A stretch of 64,000 nucleotides of DNA from Clostridiales bacterium (GTDB lineage Bacteria > Bacillota > Clostridia > Oscillospirales > Oscillospiraceae), in NCBI GenBank assembly GCA_025757645.1, contig CP107216.1:186001-250000 (forward strand). The letters are read 5' to 3'. Under the pieces are notes generated by a model. The model had not been told where the DNA came from. It saw only the letters and a program-made list of their open reading frames with translations, and did not search any database. The translations under genes and the position numbers were made by a program. This document shows positions 16,949 to 25,254 of the stretch, piece after piece; the first letter of the stretch is position 1, and the number at the start of each line of letters is the position of its first letter.

Positions 16949-17440
16949 TCAGAACGTCAGGCGCATCTGATACCAGACGACGCCGCCGTGGGTAGAGCTC
17001 GACACGCCCTCGCTCACGAAGCCGAACTTCGCGTAGTAGTGCACGAGCCGGTCCTTGCACGTGAGCACGAGGCCGCGGCGGCCCTGCGCGCGCGCGTCGG
17101 CGATGGCGCGCTCGATGAGCTGTCCCGCATAGCCGTGCCGGCGGTAGTCTGGCAGCGTGTTCACGCCGAAGATCATCTGCCACGCGCCGTGCGCGTCGTG
17201 CAGCGCGGCGTCCGCGTAGAGGTCGTCCGTGAGGTCGGTGCGGTCCGTGACCATGCCGTCCACGAACGCGATGAGCGTGCCGCCGTCAAACATCAGCCAG
17301 AAGTGGTCGCCATAGTGCGCCAGCCGGCCTGCGAGCTCCTCCCGCGTCGCGGCCTCCGCCGCCGGGAAGCACGCTGCCTCCACCGCCGCCACGGCGTCGA
17401 GGTCGGCGAGGGTCGCCGTGCGAATCATCCTAGTATCCAT
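16949..17440 (-). CDS. GNAT family N-acetyltransferase
   Basis: 163 residues from the ATG at 17440, two bases after the stop of the HAD gene and preceded by GGAGG, so the pair is one operon. The acetyl-CoA loop is seen as TLPDYRRHGYAGQLIERAIA (V/L-x-P-x-x-R-x-x-G-x-A/G), followed by LVLTCKDRLVHYYAKFGFVS, the motif B region. GNAT enzymes acetylate amines of small molecules or proteins; the acceptor is not predictable here. The size is normal for the family. Confidence 0.88.
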   Translation of the reverse strand: MDTRMIRTATLADLDAVAAVEAACFPAAEAATREELAGRLAHYGDHFWLMFDGGTLIAFVDGMVTDRTDLTDDLYADAALHDAHGAWQMIFGVNTLPDYRRHGYAGQLIERAIADARAQGRRGLVLTCKDRLVHYYAKFGFVSEGVSSSTHGGVVWYQMRLTF

Positions 17441-17442
17441 CG

Positions 17443-18108
17443 TTATGCCTCCGTTTCGTCCAGCAGCAGCGCCGCCAGCTCCGCCACCGTGCGGCAGTAG
17501 TGCGGGCAGATGCACTGCATCGTTTCGATGATGTGCGGCACGGTGTGCGTCCACCCCGCCGCGATGAAGTCCACGCCCGCGCGGTCAGCCATGTCCTTGC
17601 CGGGCTTGAGATCGTCGATGACCACGAGCTGCTCCGGCCGCAGGCCGAGCTCCCGCTCGATCTGGTAGATGGGCCACGGCGCGGGCTTGCGCCGCTCGGG
17701 GTCTGAATCCCAGCCGTAGATGCGCTCCGGCGTGGGCAGGTCGTGCGCGCGGTAGTCGCGCAGGATGTTTTCCGGCACGGAGTGGCTCACGACACAGATA
17801 TGCCCGCCCGCGGCGTGAAACCGCTGCAGCAGGTCGCGCATACCGGGGAACGTGTCGGGCACGTGCGTGCGCACATAATCCAGCCACGTCTGGTACTGGA
17901 TGTCCATCTCCGCATCGGAAAAGCCCAGAATATCGCTGCACAGCGCGCCGAAGCCCGGCTCGAACGAGTAGGAAAAAAAGTCGTCGAGCGTCATGTGTAC
18001 GTCCGGCCGCAGCTTTTGCAGCGTCTGCACGAAGGCCGGGTAATTGATGGTCGCGGTGCTATTGACGACGGTGTCGTCATGGTCGAGCACCAGACACTGG
18101 TAGCGCAC
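17443..18108 (-). CDS. HAD-superfamily hydrolase
   Basis: 221 residues. Motif I is LVLDHDDTVVNST (nucleophile DxDxT), motif II is in ICVVSHS, and motif III/IV is VVIDDLKPGKDMADRAGVDF. The helical cap between about residues 20 and 90 marks a subclass-I phosphatase. I prefer a GTG start at 18108, because AAGGAGG lies eight bases upstream; an upstream in-frame ATG would put that ribosome site inside the gene. It is the first gene of a two-gene unit with the GNAT. Substrate unknown, probably a small phosphate ester. Confidence 0.86.
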   Translation of the reverse strand: MRYQCLVLDHDDTVVNSTATINYPAFVQTLQKLRPDVHMTLDDFFSYSFEPGFGALCSDILGFSDAEMDIQYQTWLDYVRTHVPDTFPGMRDLLQRFHAAGGHICVVSHSVPENILRDYRAHDLPTPERIYGWDSDPERRKPAPWPIYQIERELGLRPEQLVVIDDLKPGKDMADRAGVDFIAAGWTHTVPHIIETMQCICPHYCRTVAELAALLLDETEA

Positions 18109-18181
18109 GCGCGCCGCCTCCTTTGTCTCACATTGCACAGCATTTTACCACGAACCCCGGCGAAATGCCACCACCGGGCGC

Positions 18182-18217
18182 AAAAACGCCCGGACGAAGT
18201 TTTCCCCCGTCCGGGCG
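18182..18217 (-). terminator. Terminator of the merR-traX operon
   Basis: Perfect 10-bp stem CGCCCGGACG / CGTCCGGGCG followed on the minus strand by TTTTTG, 23 bp after the TraX-like stop. Confidence 0.85.
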
Positions 18218-18239
18218 GATGCCGTTGTGCACATTGCCG

Positions 18240-19001
18240 TCAGAAGCTGCCGGCGGCGGTGGACGCCCCCGCGCCCCAGAGCAGCACGCGCAGCACGCCG
18301 ATGAGCGCGAGGTGCGCGGGATAATAGACGTAAAAGAGCCAGCCCATGCCGCGCCATTTGCCCCGCGTGCCGTCATAGCACCGCAGCAGCGGGATGGCGA
18401 GCGCCGTGCCAAGCTGCACGAGTGCGTATACCTTATCTATAAAGAAGAAATACACGAGCGCGTACACGGCCGACCACACCATGAGCCAGCCCATCTGCTT
18501 TCGGAAGTCCCCGCGCGCCTGCCCCATGAACAAGATCGCCATCGCGGCCACGCAGCTCCAGTCCGACGGGAAGGTGATGGCGCAGATCACAAACGTCAGC
18601 GCGATCTTGACCCAGTCTTTCAGCCGCGCGTCGTCGTGGATGACGAGCAGCACCAGCCCCCACGCGAGCGACCACACGACGCCCGTCTGATTGAACGGCC
18701 CGGTGGACAGCGGCACAAACGGGATGCCGAAGCAGAAATCATACGCAAAGTGCGAGATGAGCGCGAGCGCGAACAGGCGCGCGGCGTACTTTTTCACATC
18801 GTGCGTGTAGTGGTAGCCCTCGACGATGAAAAACCACATGATCGGCGCCGTCACGCGGCCGAGCACATGGCACACGAGCACCCACCAGTCGGTGGCGTAG
18901 CCGGGCCAGAGCGTCCACGTGAGGTGGTCGAGCGTCATGGCGAGGATGGCGATGCCCTTGAGCGCGTTGCCGCTCAGGGCCGGTCTGCGGGTCTGGAGCA
19001 T
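18240..19001 (-). CDS. TraX family membrane protein
   Basis: 253 residues, about eight transmembrane segments. The N-terminus LSGNALKGIAILAMTLDHLT and the following IMWFFIVEGYHYTHDVKKYA match the TraX family, originally F-plasmid pilin acetylase but widespread as chromosomal genes in Clostridia and related to acyltransferase-3 proteins. The probable role is acyl transfer to a surface molecule (inference). GGAGG precedes the ATG. It sits 24 bp behind a MerR-family regulator and probably shares its promoter. Confidence 0.87.
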   Translation of the reverse strand: MLQTRRPALSGNALKGIAILAMTLDHLTWTLWPGYATDWWVLVCHVLGRVTAPIMWFFIVEGYHYTHDVKKYAARLFALALISHFAYDFCFGIPFVPLSTGPFNQTGVVWSLAWGLVLLVIHDDARLKDWVKIALTFVICAITFPSDWSCVAAMAILFMGQARGDFRKQMGWLMVWSAVYALVYFFFIDKVYALVQLGTALAIPLLRCYDGTRGKWRGMGWLFYVYYPAHLALIGVLRVLLWGAGASTAAGSF

Positions 19002-19025
19002 GGGGGCACCTCCGGAAAAATGGGG

Positions 19026-19841
19026 TTATGCCTCCCGCACCGGGAAACACACCTCGGTCACAAATTCGTCAGGGTTTTGCGTCTCGTGCGGGCTGACGTG
19101 GTAGATGTTGAACATCGGCCCCGCGCTCTCGTAGCCGTTGGCCGCGACCCACGCCGCGACGGCTGCGATCACGTCGCTGATCTGCGCGTAGCTGCCGCGG
19201 TACACGCAGCCGGCATACGTGACGGGCGGCAGCGTCCGGAACCTGACGTGCTCCGTGTCGGGGTAGCGGCCGCGGACGGTCTTGCTCGCCTCGATGAGCA
19301 CGTCGCGCTCCTTATATTCCTCGTCGAGGAACGTCACGCTGCAATAGCACGGGTCGTCGGGCACGAGGTGCATGTGGTCGGTCTCGCGGCACAGCACGTC
19401 CCACACCGTGCCCTCGGCGTCGTAGCAGGGGATGGTCATGCGCACGCACGCGGCGTAACGCTCGGGCAGTGTCCTGATGGTCACATTGTAGTTCATGTCT
19501 GCTTCCTTTCTCAGCCGCTCACGGGCTGTGTCCAGAAGCCGCAGTTTCTGCGCCGTGTCGGCGGCGAGCGCCTCCAGCCGGGTGCGCTGCGCGGCCAGGC
19601 GCGCATCGAGCGCCGCGCGGTCGTCGTACAGGCGCAGCAGCTCGCGCGTCTCGCTCAGGCCGAAGCCGAGCGCGCGCAGCGCGGCGATGCGTCCGGCGGT
19701 GATGAGCTGCCGCTCGCTGTAGTAGCGGTAGCCGGTCATGGAATCGACCTCCGACGGGGCGAGCAGCCCCACCTCATCATAGTGGCGCAGCATACGAACG
19801 CTGACTCTGGACAGTTTTGAAAATTCACCGATTTTCAGCAT
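19026..19841 (-). CDS. MerR family transcriptional regulator with GyrI-like effector domain
   Basis: 271 residues from ATG 19841 with GGAGG upstream. Residues 1-70 are the MerR winged helix (LKIGEFSKLSRVSVRMLRHY, ...MTGYRYYSERQL), 75-115 the dimer coiled coil, and about 120-271 a GyrI/BltR-like ligand domain ending NPDEFVTEVCFPVREA. Such proteins sense hydrophobic or cationic drugs. It is autoregulated in all likelihood, since its own promoter has the 19-bp MerR spacer. The downstream TraX-like gene would be its co-regulated target. Confidence 0.9.
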   Translation of the reverse strand: MLKIGEFSKLSRVSVRMLRHYDEVGLLAPSEVDSMTGYRYYSERQLITAGRIAALRALGFGLSETRELLRLYDDRAALDARLAAQRTRLEALAADTAQKLRLLDTARERLRKEADMNYNVTIRTLPERYAACVRMTIPCYDAEGTVWDVLCRETDHMHLVPDDPCYCSVTFLDEEYKERDVLIEASKTVRGRYPDTEHVRFRTLPPVTYAGCVYRGSYAQISDVIAAVAAWVAANGYESAGPMFNIYHVSPHETQNPDEFVTEVCFPVREA

Positions 19842-19884
19842 GGCGGTACCTCCGTGCCGGTCGTATTTTTTTGAGCTCACGCAC

Positions 19885-19915
19885 AGCATAAGCCCTCTCA
19901 CCGTGTCAGAGTCAA
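19885..19915 (-). promoter_or_regulatory. MerR-type promoter with 19-bp spacer
   Basis: TTGACT (19915-19910), 19-bp spacer, TATGCT (19890-19885). The spacer has the imperfect dyad CTCTGACACGGTGAGAG, consistent with binding by the regulator encoded at 19026-19841. Confidence 0.8.
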
Positions 19916-20008
19916 GGGGGTATTTTCTCTTTTTCAGCATAGCAAATCCGCGCCGCCGCGTCAATGCCCGCGGGCGGCCCAGCGTGTCAAAAAAGCCTCG
20001 CAGAGTTT

Positions 20009-20178
20009 GCCGCCCGCAGGCGGCAAAGCATTGCAATCATTTTCTCTCGCGACATGTGCGTGAGAGAAAATACTTCTCTGGCTGCAAGTGTGGACTTTGT
20101 GCGCCCCCGGCGTACAAAGTCTGCGCGCAGCAGCCTGCAGGCCTTTTGTCGGGAAAGCCCTCCGGGTTTTCCCGACAA
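20009..20178. repeat. Dispersed structured repeat, family R1, copy 1
   Basis: About 170 bp with four consecutive stems: GCCGCCC/GGCGGC (20009-20024), TTTTCTCTCGCG.../...GTGAGAGAAAA, GACTTTGT/ACAAAGTC, and TTGTCGGGAAA.../...TTTTCCCGACAA. A second copy lies at 31719-31885 in the same orientation. It lies 3' of the DtxR-family gene. Confidence 0.8.
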
Positions 20179-20216
20179 GCAAAACCGCCCGCGGCAGCCA
20201 GAGCTGCCGCGGGCGG
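20178..20216 (-). terminator. Terminator of the DtxR-family gene
   Basis: 13-bp stem CCGCCCGCGGCAG / CTGCCGCGGGCGG with a minus-strand TTTT tail, immediately beside repeat R1. Confidence 0.8.
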
Positions 20217-20234
20217 AACTGTCCGGAGGCGTGT

Positions 20235-20660
20235 TCAGTTCTCGTCGGTCCCGGCCGTCTCGCCGAGGCCCGCATCGTCCTCCCCGAGGATGCCGAGGTT
20301 GCCGATGGCGTGGCGGCAGAGCGCCGTGTACGTCTGCTCGCTGATGTCATGCTCCATCTTGCAGGCGTCCTCCTCGGCGGTCTTGGCGTCGACGCCGAGC
20401 TCCATGAGAAACTTCGTGAGCGTGTGGTGCCGGTCGAGCATGCGCGCGGCAATGTCCATGCCGCTCGGCGTGAGCGTGATGAGCCCGTCGCGGTCCATCG
20501 TGATGTAGCCGTTTTCGCGCAGGCGCTTGGTCGTGTAGGTCACGCTCGGCTTCGTCACGCCGAGCTGCTCCGCGATGTCGATCGAGCGGATGTAACCGTG
20601 TTTCTGCTGCATCATCAGCATTGCTTCCAGATAGTCTTCCGCAGCTCTCAAGATCTGCAT
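20235..20660 (-). CDS. DtxR/MntR family metal-dependent repressor
   Basis: 141 residues. The winged helix includes AAEDYLEAMLMMQQKHGYIR and VTKPSVTYTTKRLRENGYIT; the dimerisation/metal region has the expected D-x-x-H (DRHHTLTKFLMELG), E-x-D-A-C-K-M-E-H-D-I and H-A-I. The family binds Fe(II) or Mn(II) and represses uptake genes. It is divergent from the feo operon, whose intergenic region contains several iron-box-like dyads, so iron-dependent repression of feo is likely. I use the ATG at 20660; TTG or GTG codons at 20675/20672 are alternatives. The C-terminus is a short acidic tail with no SH3 domain. Confidence 0.9.
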   Translation of the reverse strand: MQILRAAEDYLEAMLMMQQKHGYIRSIDIAEQLGVTKPSVTYTTKRLRENGYITMDRDGLITLTPSGMDIAARMLDRHHTLTKFLMELGVDAKTAEEDACKMEHDISEQTYTALCRHAIGNLGILGEDDAGLGETAGTDEN

Positions 20661-20695
20661 AGCGGATTCCACCAACCTTTTCGTAAAATTGCTTC

Positions 20696-20862
20696 TAGGT
20701 TAGCACACCTTAACCAAAAATGCAAGCAATGCAAAAATTTTTACAAATACCCCTTGACACGCGATGTTAGATAGATTAAACTTTAGCAAGGTTAGGGAAG
20801 TTTAACTCATGTTAAACAAATATAACCGTTCTTTTTTCATCCAAGGTTAGCACGCTCTAACC
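20696..20862. promoter_or_regulatory. Cluster of DtxR-like iron boxes
   Basis: Three or more sites resemble the TTAGGTTAGnCTAACCTAA consensus: TAGGTTAGCACACCTTAACC (20696-20715), GTTTAAC-TCAT-GTTAAAC (20800-20817, a perfect dyad) and GGTTAG-6-CTAACC (20845-20862). The first lies just upstream of the repressor gene, the others between the feo promoter and feoA. Confidence 0.75.
20754..20782 (+). promoter_or_regulatory. Promoter of the feo operon
   Basis: TTGACA (20754-20759), 17 bp, TAAACT (20777-20782), in the AT-rich divergent region. Confidence 0.8.
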
Positions 20863-20883
20863 GTTACCAGTGGAGGGATATCT

Positions 20884-21096
20884 ATGATGCCGCTGAATCT
20901 CGCCAATGTCGGCGAGGAGACACTGATTCTGAAAGTCGGCGGAAACCCGGAGACCAGAAAGCACTTGGAAGATCTGGGTTTCGTCCCCGGTGGGACGGCC
21001 ACGGTCGTATCGGCGATCGGCGGGAATCTGATCGTGAAGGTCAAAGAATCCCGCGTTGCCATCAGCGATGAAATGGCACGCAAAATCATGATTTAA
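20884..21096 (+). CDS. feoA: FeoA family SH3-like protein (first copy)
   Basis: 70 residues forming the small FeoA beta-barrel: LNLANVGEETLILKVGG, HLEDLGFVPGGTATVVSAIG, NLIVKVKESRVAISDEMARK. FeoA binds or modulates the GTPase domain of FeoB in ferrous iron uptake. GTGGAGG precedes the tandem ATGs at 20884/20887. First gene of the operon, 13 bp before a second FeoA. Confidence 0.9.
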   Translation: MMPLNLANVGEETLILKVGGNPETRKHLEDLGFVPGGTATVVSAIGGNLIVKVKESRVAISDEMARKIMI

Positions 21097-21109
21097 GGGA
21101 GGAAGCACG

Positions 21110-21334
21110 ATGAAAACGCTGCGAGAAGCCAAGATCGGCGAAACGGTCAAGGTGGTGAAGCTGCATGGTGAAGGCGCCATCAAGCGCCGCATCATGGACA
21201 TGGGCATCACGAAGGGCACCGAAGTGTATGTGCGCAAGGTCGCACCGCTCGGCGATCCGGTGGAAGTCACGGTCCGCGGCTATGAGCTGAGTCTGCGCAA
21301 GGCCGATGCCGAGATGATCGAGATCCAGGCATAA
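21110..21334 (+). CDS. feoA: FeoA family SH3-like protein (second copy)
   Basis: 74 residues with the canonical FeoA motif GEGAIKRRIMDMGITKGTEV followed by VAPLGDPVEVTVRGYELSLR. More typical of FeoA than the first copy. GGGAGG ribosome site. Two FeoA proteins before FeoB are common in Clostridia and may form a heteromeric regulator of the transporter. Confidence 0.93.
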   Translation: MKTLREAKIGETVKVVKLHGEGAIKRRIMDMGITKGTEVYVRKVAPLGDPVEVTVRGYELSLRKADAEMIEIQA

Positions 21335-21410
21335 TCATCCGTAAGCAAAATTTATTACATAAGGTAGGATCCCCCATCAACAGAGGAGAATATCGCAAAG
21401 GAGCATCCGA

Positions 21411-23894
21411 ATGGAAAAGCAAATCAAGATTGCCTTAGCCGGCAACCCGAACTGCGGCAAAACGACGCTGTTCAATGCGCTGACCGGCTCCAATCAGTTT
21501 GTGGGCAACTGGCCGGGCGTCACGGTCGAGAAAAAGGAAGGCCGCCTGAAAAAGCATGACGACGTTGTCATCATGGACCTTCCCGGCATCTACTCGCTCA
21601 GCCCGTACACGCTCGAAGAGGTCGTCGCCCGCAACTATCTGATCGACGAGCGTCCGGACGCCATCCTCAACATCGTGGACGGCACGAACCTCGAGCGCAA
21701 CCTGTACCTGACCACGCAGCTGACCGAACTGGGCATCCCGGTGGTCATGGCCGTGAACATGATGGACATCGTGCGCAAGAGCGGCGACCAGATCAACATC
21801 AGCCAGCTGTCGCAGCAGCTCGGCTGCAAGGTCGTGGAGATCTCGGCCCTGAAGGGTGACGGCGTCATGGACGCGGCAGAAGCCGCCATCGAGGCCGCCA
21901 AGTCCACCAAGACCGTGCCGATGCACACGTTCTCCGGCCCGGTCGAGCACGCGATCGCCCACATCGAAGAGGCGGCCGTGCACAAGATGCCGGAAGAGCA
22001 GCAGCGCTGGTACGCCATCAAGATCTTTGAGCGCGACGACAAGGTGCTCGCCAAGCTCCACATCCCCGAGGATGTGCACCAGCACATCGAGGCAGACATC
22101 AAGGCCGCCGAGGAAGAGCTCGACGACGATGCCGAGTCCATCATCACCAACGAGCGCTACGTCTACATCGCGGAAGTCATCCGCGCCTGCTACCGCAAGA
22201 AATCCAAGGCCACGCAGTCCACGTCCGATAAGATCGACCGCATCGTCACCAACCGCTGGCTGGGCCTGCCGATCTTCGCCGTGGTCATGTTCCTGGTCTA
22301 CTGGGTCGCCATGGTCGCCGTCGGCGCGCCCGCGACCGACTGGGCCAATGACGGCGTGTTCGGCGACGGCTGGCACCTGCTGGGCATCGGCTCGAGCGCT
22401 TATAACGACGCCAACGACGAATACACCGCCGCGACCGAAGCGGTCGACGCGTTCCTGGGTCTCGACACCGAAGCCGAAGACTTCGACGCCGACGCCACCC
22501 TCGCGGAAATGAAAGCCTTCCAGCCCACCTCCGACACCGCGACCACCATGGTCGAGGATGAGGAGACCCTGGCTGAGAATGAAATGACCGCCTACTACGA
22601 CAACATCCCCGATGACGCCGACGAGGACAGCACCGTGAGCATGACGTATGTCGATGCGGTCGCCTACCTCGAAGCCAACGGCTTTGACGCGCCCGATCCG
22701 GCCGACTACGGCGTCTGGGTTCCGGGCATTCCGGTCCTGATCGGCAACGGTCTGGAGAAGGCGGGCTGCGCCGACTGGCTGCAGGGCCTGATCCTCGACG
22801 GCATTGTCGCCGGTGTCGGCGCGGTGCTCGGCTTCGTGCCGCAGATGCTCGTCCTGTTTTTGATGCTGGCCTTCCTCGAGGCCTGCGGCTACATGTCCCG
22901 TATCGCCTTCGTGCTCGACCGTATCTTCCGCAAGTTCGGCCTGAGCGGCAAGTCCTTCATCCCGATGCTCATCGGCGTCGGCTGCGGCGTGCCGGGCGTT
23001 ATGGCCTCCCGTACCATTGAAAACGAGCGTGATCGCCGCATGACGATCATGACCACCACCTTTATCCCCTGCGGCGCGAAAGTGCCCTTCATCGGCATGA
23101 TCGCCGGCGCTCTGTTCGGCGGCAGCGCCTGGGTCTCCACCTCCGCGTACTTCATCGGCATGGCCGCGATCATCGTCTCCGGCATCATGCTCAAGAAGAC
23201 GAAGATGTTCGCCGGCGATCCGGCTCCGTTCGTCATGGAGCTGCCGGCCTACCACTGGCCGACGCTGGGCAACGTCCTCCGCTCCATGTGGGAGCGCGGC
23301 TGGTCCTTCATCAAGAAGGCCGGCACGATCATCCTGCTGTCCACGATCCTCGTCTGGTTCACCACGTACTTCGGCACGGTCGACGGCACGTTCCGTATGC
23401 TGTCCGAGGACGAGATCGACTACTCCATCCTCGCTGCCATCGGCGGCGTCGTCGCCTGGATCTTCAAGCCCCTCGGCTGGGGCAACTGGCAGGCGGCAGT
23501 CGCCTCCATCACCGGCCTCGTTGCCAAGGAGAACATCGTCGGCACGCTCGGCATCCTCTACGGCGGCGGCGACGGCAGCGTGTACCAGAACATCGCAGCT
23601 GCCTTCAACGGCATCAGCGGTTACAGCTTCCTGGTGTTCAACCTCCTGTGCGCTCCGTGCTTCGCGGCTATCGGCGCCATCAAGCGCGAGATGAACAGCC
23701 AGAAGTGGACGTGGTTCGCCATCGGCTATCAGTGCGGCTTCGCTTACCTGTGCGGCCTGATGATCTACCAGTTCGGCTGCGCCTTCACGGGCAACCTGAA
23801 CGTGATCGGCCTCATCTGCGCGATCCTGGCGCTGGCCGGCATCATCTACATGCTGGTGCGTCCCTACAAGGAAGCCACCACGCTCAAGGCCTGA
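21411..23894 (+). CDS. feoB: Ferrous iron transporter FeoB
   Basis: 827 residues. The N-terminal G domain has G1 GNPNCGKTT (about 10-18), G3 DLPG and G4 VNMMD (in place of NKxD), then the GDI helical domain to about 270. The membrane part contains the two Gate motifs with CGVPGVMASR and the Cys in FIPCGAKVPF, and FNLLCAPCFAA. Between the first membrane helix and the next lies an unusual acidic insertion (about residues 320-445, rich in Asp/Glu/Ala/Thr, few basic residues), probably outside the membrane. It takes up Fe(II) coupled to nucleotide hydrolysis. Preceded by feoA x2 and followed by a Cys-rich peptide gene. Confidence 0.95.
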   Translation: MEKQIKIALAGNPNCGKTTLFNALTGSNQFVGNWPGVTVEKKEGRLKKHDDVVIMDLPGIYSLSPYTLEEVVARNYLIDERPDAILNIVDGTNLERNLYLTTQLTELGIPVVMAVNMMDIVRKSGDQINISQLSQQLGCKVVEISALKGDGVMDAAEAAIEAAKSTKTVPMHTFSGPVEHAIAHIEEAAVHKMPEEQQRWYAIKIFERDDKVLAKLHIPEDVHQHIEADIKAAEEELDDDAESIITNERYVYIAEVIRACYRKKSKATQSTSDKIDRIVTNRWLGLPIFAVVMFLVYWVAMVAVGAPATDWANDGVFGDGWHLLGIGSSAYNDANDEYTAATEAVDAFLGLDTEAEDFDADATLAEMKAFQPTSDTATTMVEDEETLAENEMTAYYDNIPDDADEDSTVSMTYVDAVAYLEANGFDAPDPADYGVWVPGIPVLIGNGLEKAGCADWLQGLILDGIVAGVGAVLGFVPQMLVLFLMLAFLEACGYMSRIAFVLDRIFRKFGLSGKSFIPMLIGVGCGVPGVMASRTIENERDRRMTIMTTTFIPCGAKVPFIGMIAGALFGGSAWVSTSAYFIGMAAIIVSGIMLKKTKMFAGDPAPFVMELPAYHWPTLGNVLRSMWERGWSFIKKAGTIILLSTILVWFTTYFGTVDGTFRMLSEDEIDYSILAAIGGVVAWIFKPLGWGNWQAAVASITGLVAKENIVGTLGILYGGGDGSVYQNIAAAFNGISGYSFLVFNLLCAPCFAAIGAIKREMNSQKWTWFAIGYQCGFAYLCGLMIYQFGCAFTGNLNVIGLICAILALAGIIYMLVRPYKEATTLKA

Positions 23895-23933
23895 GCCTTT
23901 CCAAAATTCGTAAACGCAAAGGAGTGATTTTCC

Positions 23934-24113
23934 ATGTTCAGCTGGATTGGCGCGAACCTCTCTACGATTTTGATTTCGATTGTACTTATCGCCATTGTCA
24001 CCTTCATTTCCCTTTCCCTGATCCGCCAGAAGCGGCAAGGGAAATCCTCCTGCGGTGGCAACTGTGCCCATTGCGGTGCGCAGTGCCATAGCTGCCACCC
24101 CAAAGGGCAGTGA
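23934..24113 (+). CDS. FeoB-associated Cys-rich membrane protein
   Basis: 59 residues: one transmembrane helix (about 8-30), RQKRQGK basic stop-transfer, then CGGNCAHCGAQCHSC near the C-terminus. This matches the small FeoB-associated Cys-rich family found next to feoB in firmicutes. The CxxC pairs may bind iron or relay it at the inner face. AAAGGAG precedes the ATG at 23934. Confidence 0.9.
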   Translation: MFSWIGANLSTILISIVLIAIVTFISLSLIRQKRQGKSSCGGNCAHCGAQCHSCHPKGQ

Positions 24114-24122
24114 ATCCGATTT

Positions 24123-24160
24123 GGACAGACAGAGTCCCCCAACTCTGTCTGTCCATTTTT
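24123..24160 (+). terminator. Terminator of the feo operon
   Basis: 13-bp perfect stem GGACAGACAGAGT / ACTCTGTCTGTCC followed by ATTTTT. Confidence 0.92.
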
Positions 24161-24306
24161 ATATGCGGCGCGCAATATCTTAACAAACAATTCAGGCGAT
24201 TCTTCACAGAATCGTCATCCTTTTTTCGGGAACCAATTTACAATGGTAGCGTCTCATCCTGTAAAGCACCGCAGCCCATGGAGCGCGGGGAAAGGAAACC
24301 AACACC

Positions 24307-25188
24307 ATGAAATTTCTCAAACGGGCCCTGCCCATTGTACTTGCCGTGTGCCTGCTCGCAAGCCTTGGCGCCGTGTCGGCCATTGACGCCGGCGAGACGC
24401 GCACCGTCATCGGCGCAGACCTCACGGACGACCAGATCAAGACCGTCTACAAGGCCTTCGGCATCGAGCGCGGCAGCGTCAAGGAGCTGACCGTCACGAA
24501 CAAGGACGAGCGGCAGTATCTCAGCGGCGTCATCAGCGACGAGCAGATCGGCACGAAGTCCATCTCCTGCATCTCCATCGAGGTGCTCGACGCCGGCAAG
24601 GGCATGACCGTCGACACGTCGCACATCACCTACTGCACGAGCCAGATGTACATCAGCGCGCTGGCCACCGCCGGCATCACGGATGCGAAGATCACCGTAA
24701 CCGCGCCGTTCGACGTCTCGGGCACGGCGGCGCTGACGGGCGTGTACAAAGCATACGAGGACATCACGGGCACGAAGCTCGACGAGACCGCCAAGGCCGT
24801 CTCCTCGCAGGAGCTGGCCACGACGGCGGAGCTCGCGCAGGCCATCGGCGACTATGACTCGGTCGAGATCGTCAATGAGCTCAAGCTCATCCTCAACGAG
24901 ACGAAGGACATGACCGACGCCGAACTGCGCGCCAAGATCAAAGAGATTGCCGCCGAGTACGACGTCACACTCACGGACGACCAGATGACCCAGCTCGTAA
25001 ACCTCTGCCGCTCGCTCGAAAAGCTGGACACGAACGCCCTGCTCTCGAAGGTGCACGCCGTGCAGGATACGCTCAAACAGCTCGCCGGCGCGAAGGACAA
25101 GATCGCGTCCTTCACCGGCAAGGTCAAGGACGTCATCACCGCCATCGGCGATTTCTTCGACCGCGTGATCGCCCTCTTCCGCAAGTAA
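24307..25188 (+). CDS. DUF1002 secreted protein (YpuA-like)
   Basis: 293 residues with a signal peptide (1-25, ASLGAVSA). The body shows the DUF1002 landmarks: VIGADLTDDQIKTVYKAFGI, NKDERQYLSGVISDEQIGTK and TYCTSQMYISALATAGITDA. The C-terminal 130 residues are helical. YpuA-like proteins are cell-envelope proteins without a known biochemical function. Single-gene unit with its own terminator. Confidence 0.88.
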   Translation: MKFLKRALPIVLAVCLLASLGAVSAIDAGETRTVIGADLTDDQIKTVYKAFGIERGSVKELTVTNKDERQYLSGVISDEQIGTKSISCISIEVLDAGKGMTVDTSHITYCTSQMYISALATAGITDAKITVTAPFDVSGTAALTGVYKAYEDITGTKLDETAKAVSSQELATTAELAQAIGDYDSVEIVNELKLILNETKDMTDAELRAKIKEIAAEYDVTLTDDQMTQLVNLCRSLEKLDTNALLSKVHAVQDTLKQLAGAKDKIASFTGKVKDVITAIGDFFDRVIALFRK

Positions 25189-25204
25189 ACCCGGATAGAA
25201 AGAA

Positions 25205-25239
25205 CCCGCCCGCAGGCACTGCCTGCGGGCGGGCTTTTA
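25205..25239 (+). terminator. Terminator after DUF1002 gene
   Basis: 13-bp stem CCCGCCCGCAGGC / GCCTGCGGGCGGG, loop ACT, tail CTTTTAT. Confidence 0.9.
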
Positions 25240-25254
25240 TGCGCATTTTTCGTC

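Noticed and set aside
21435..24098. 887-codon minus-strand open frame opposite feoB
   Set aside because: Antisense shadow of feoB; no recognisable domain.
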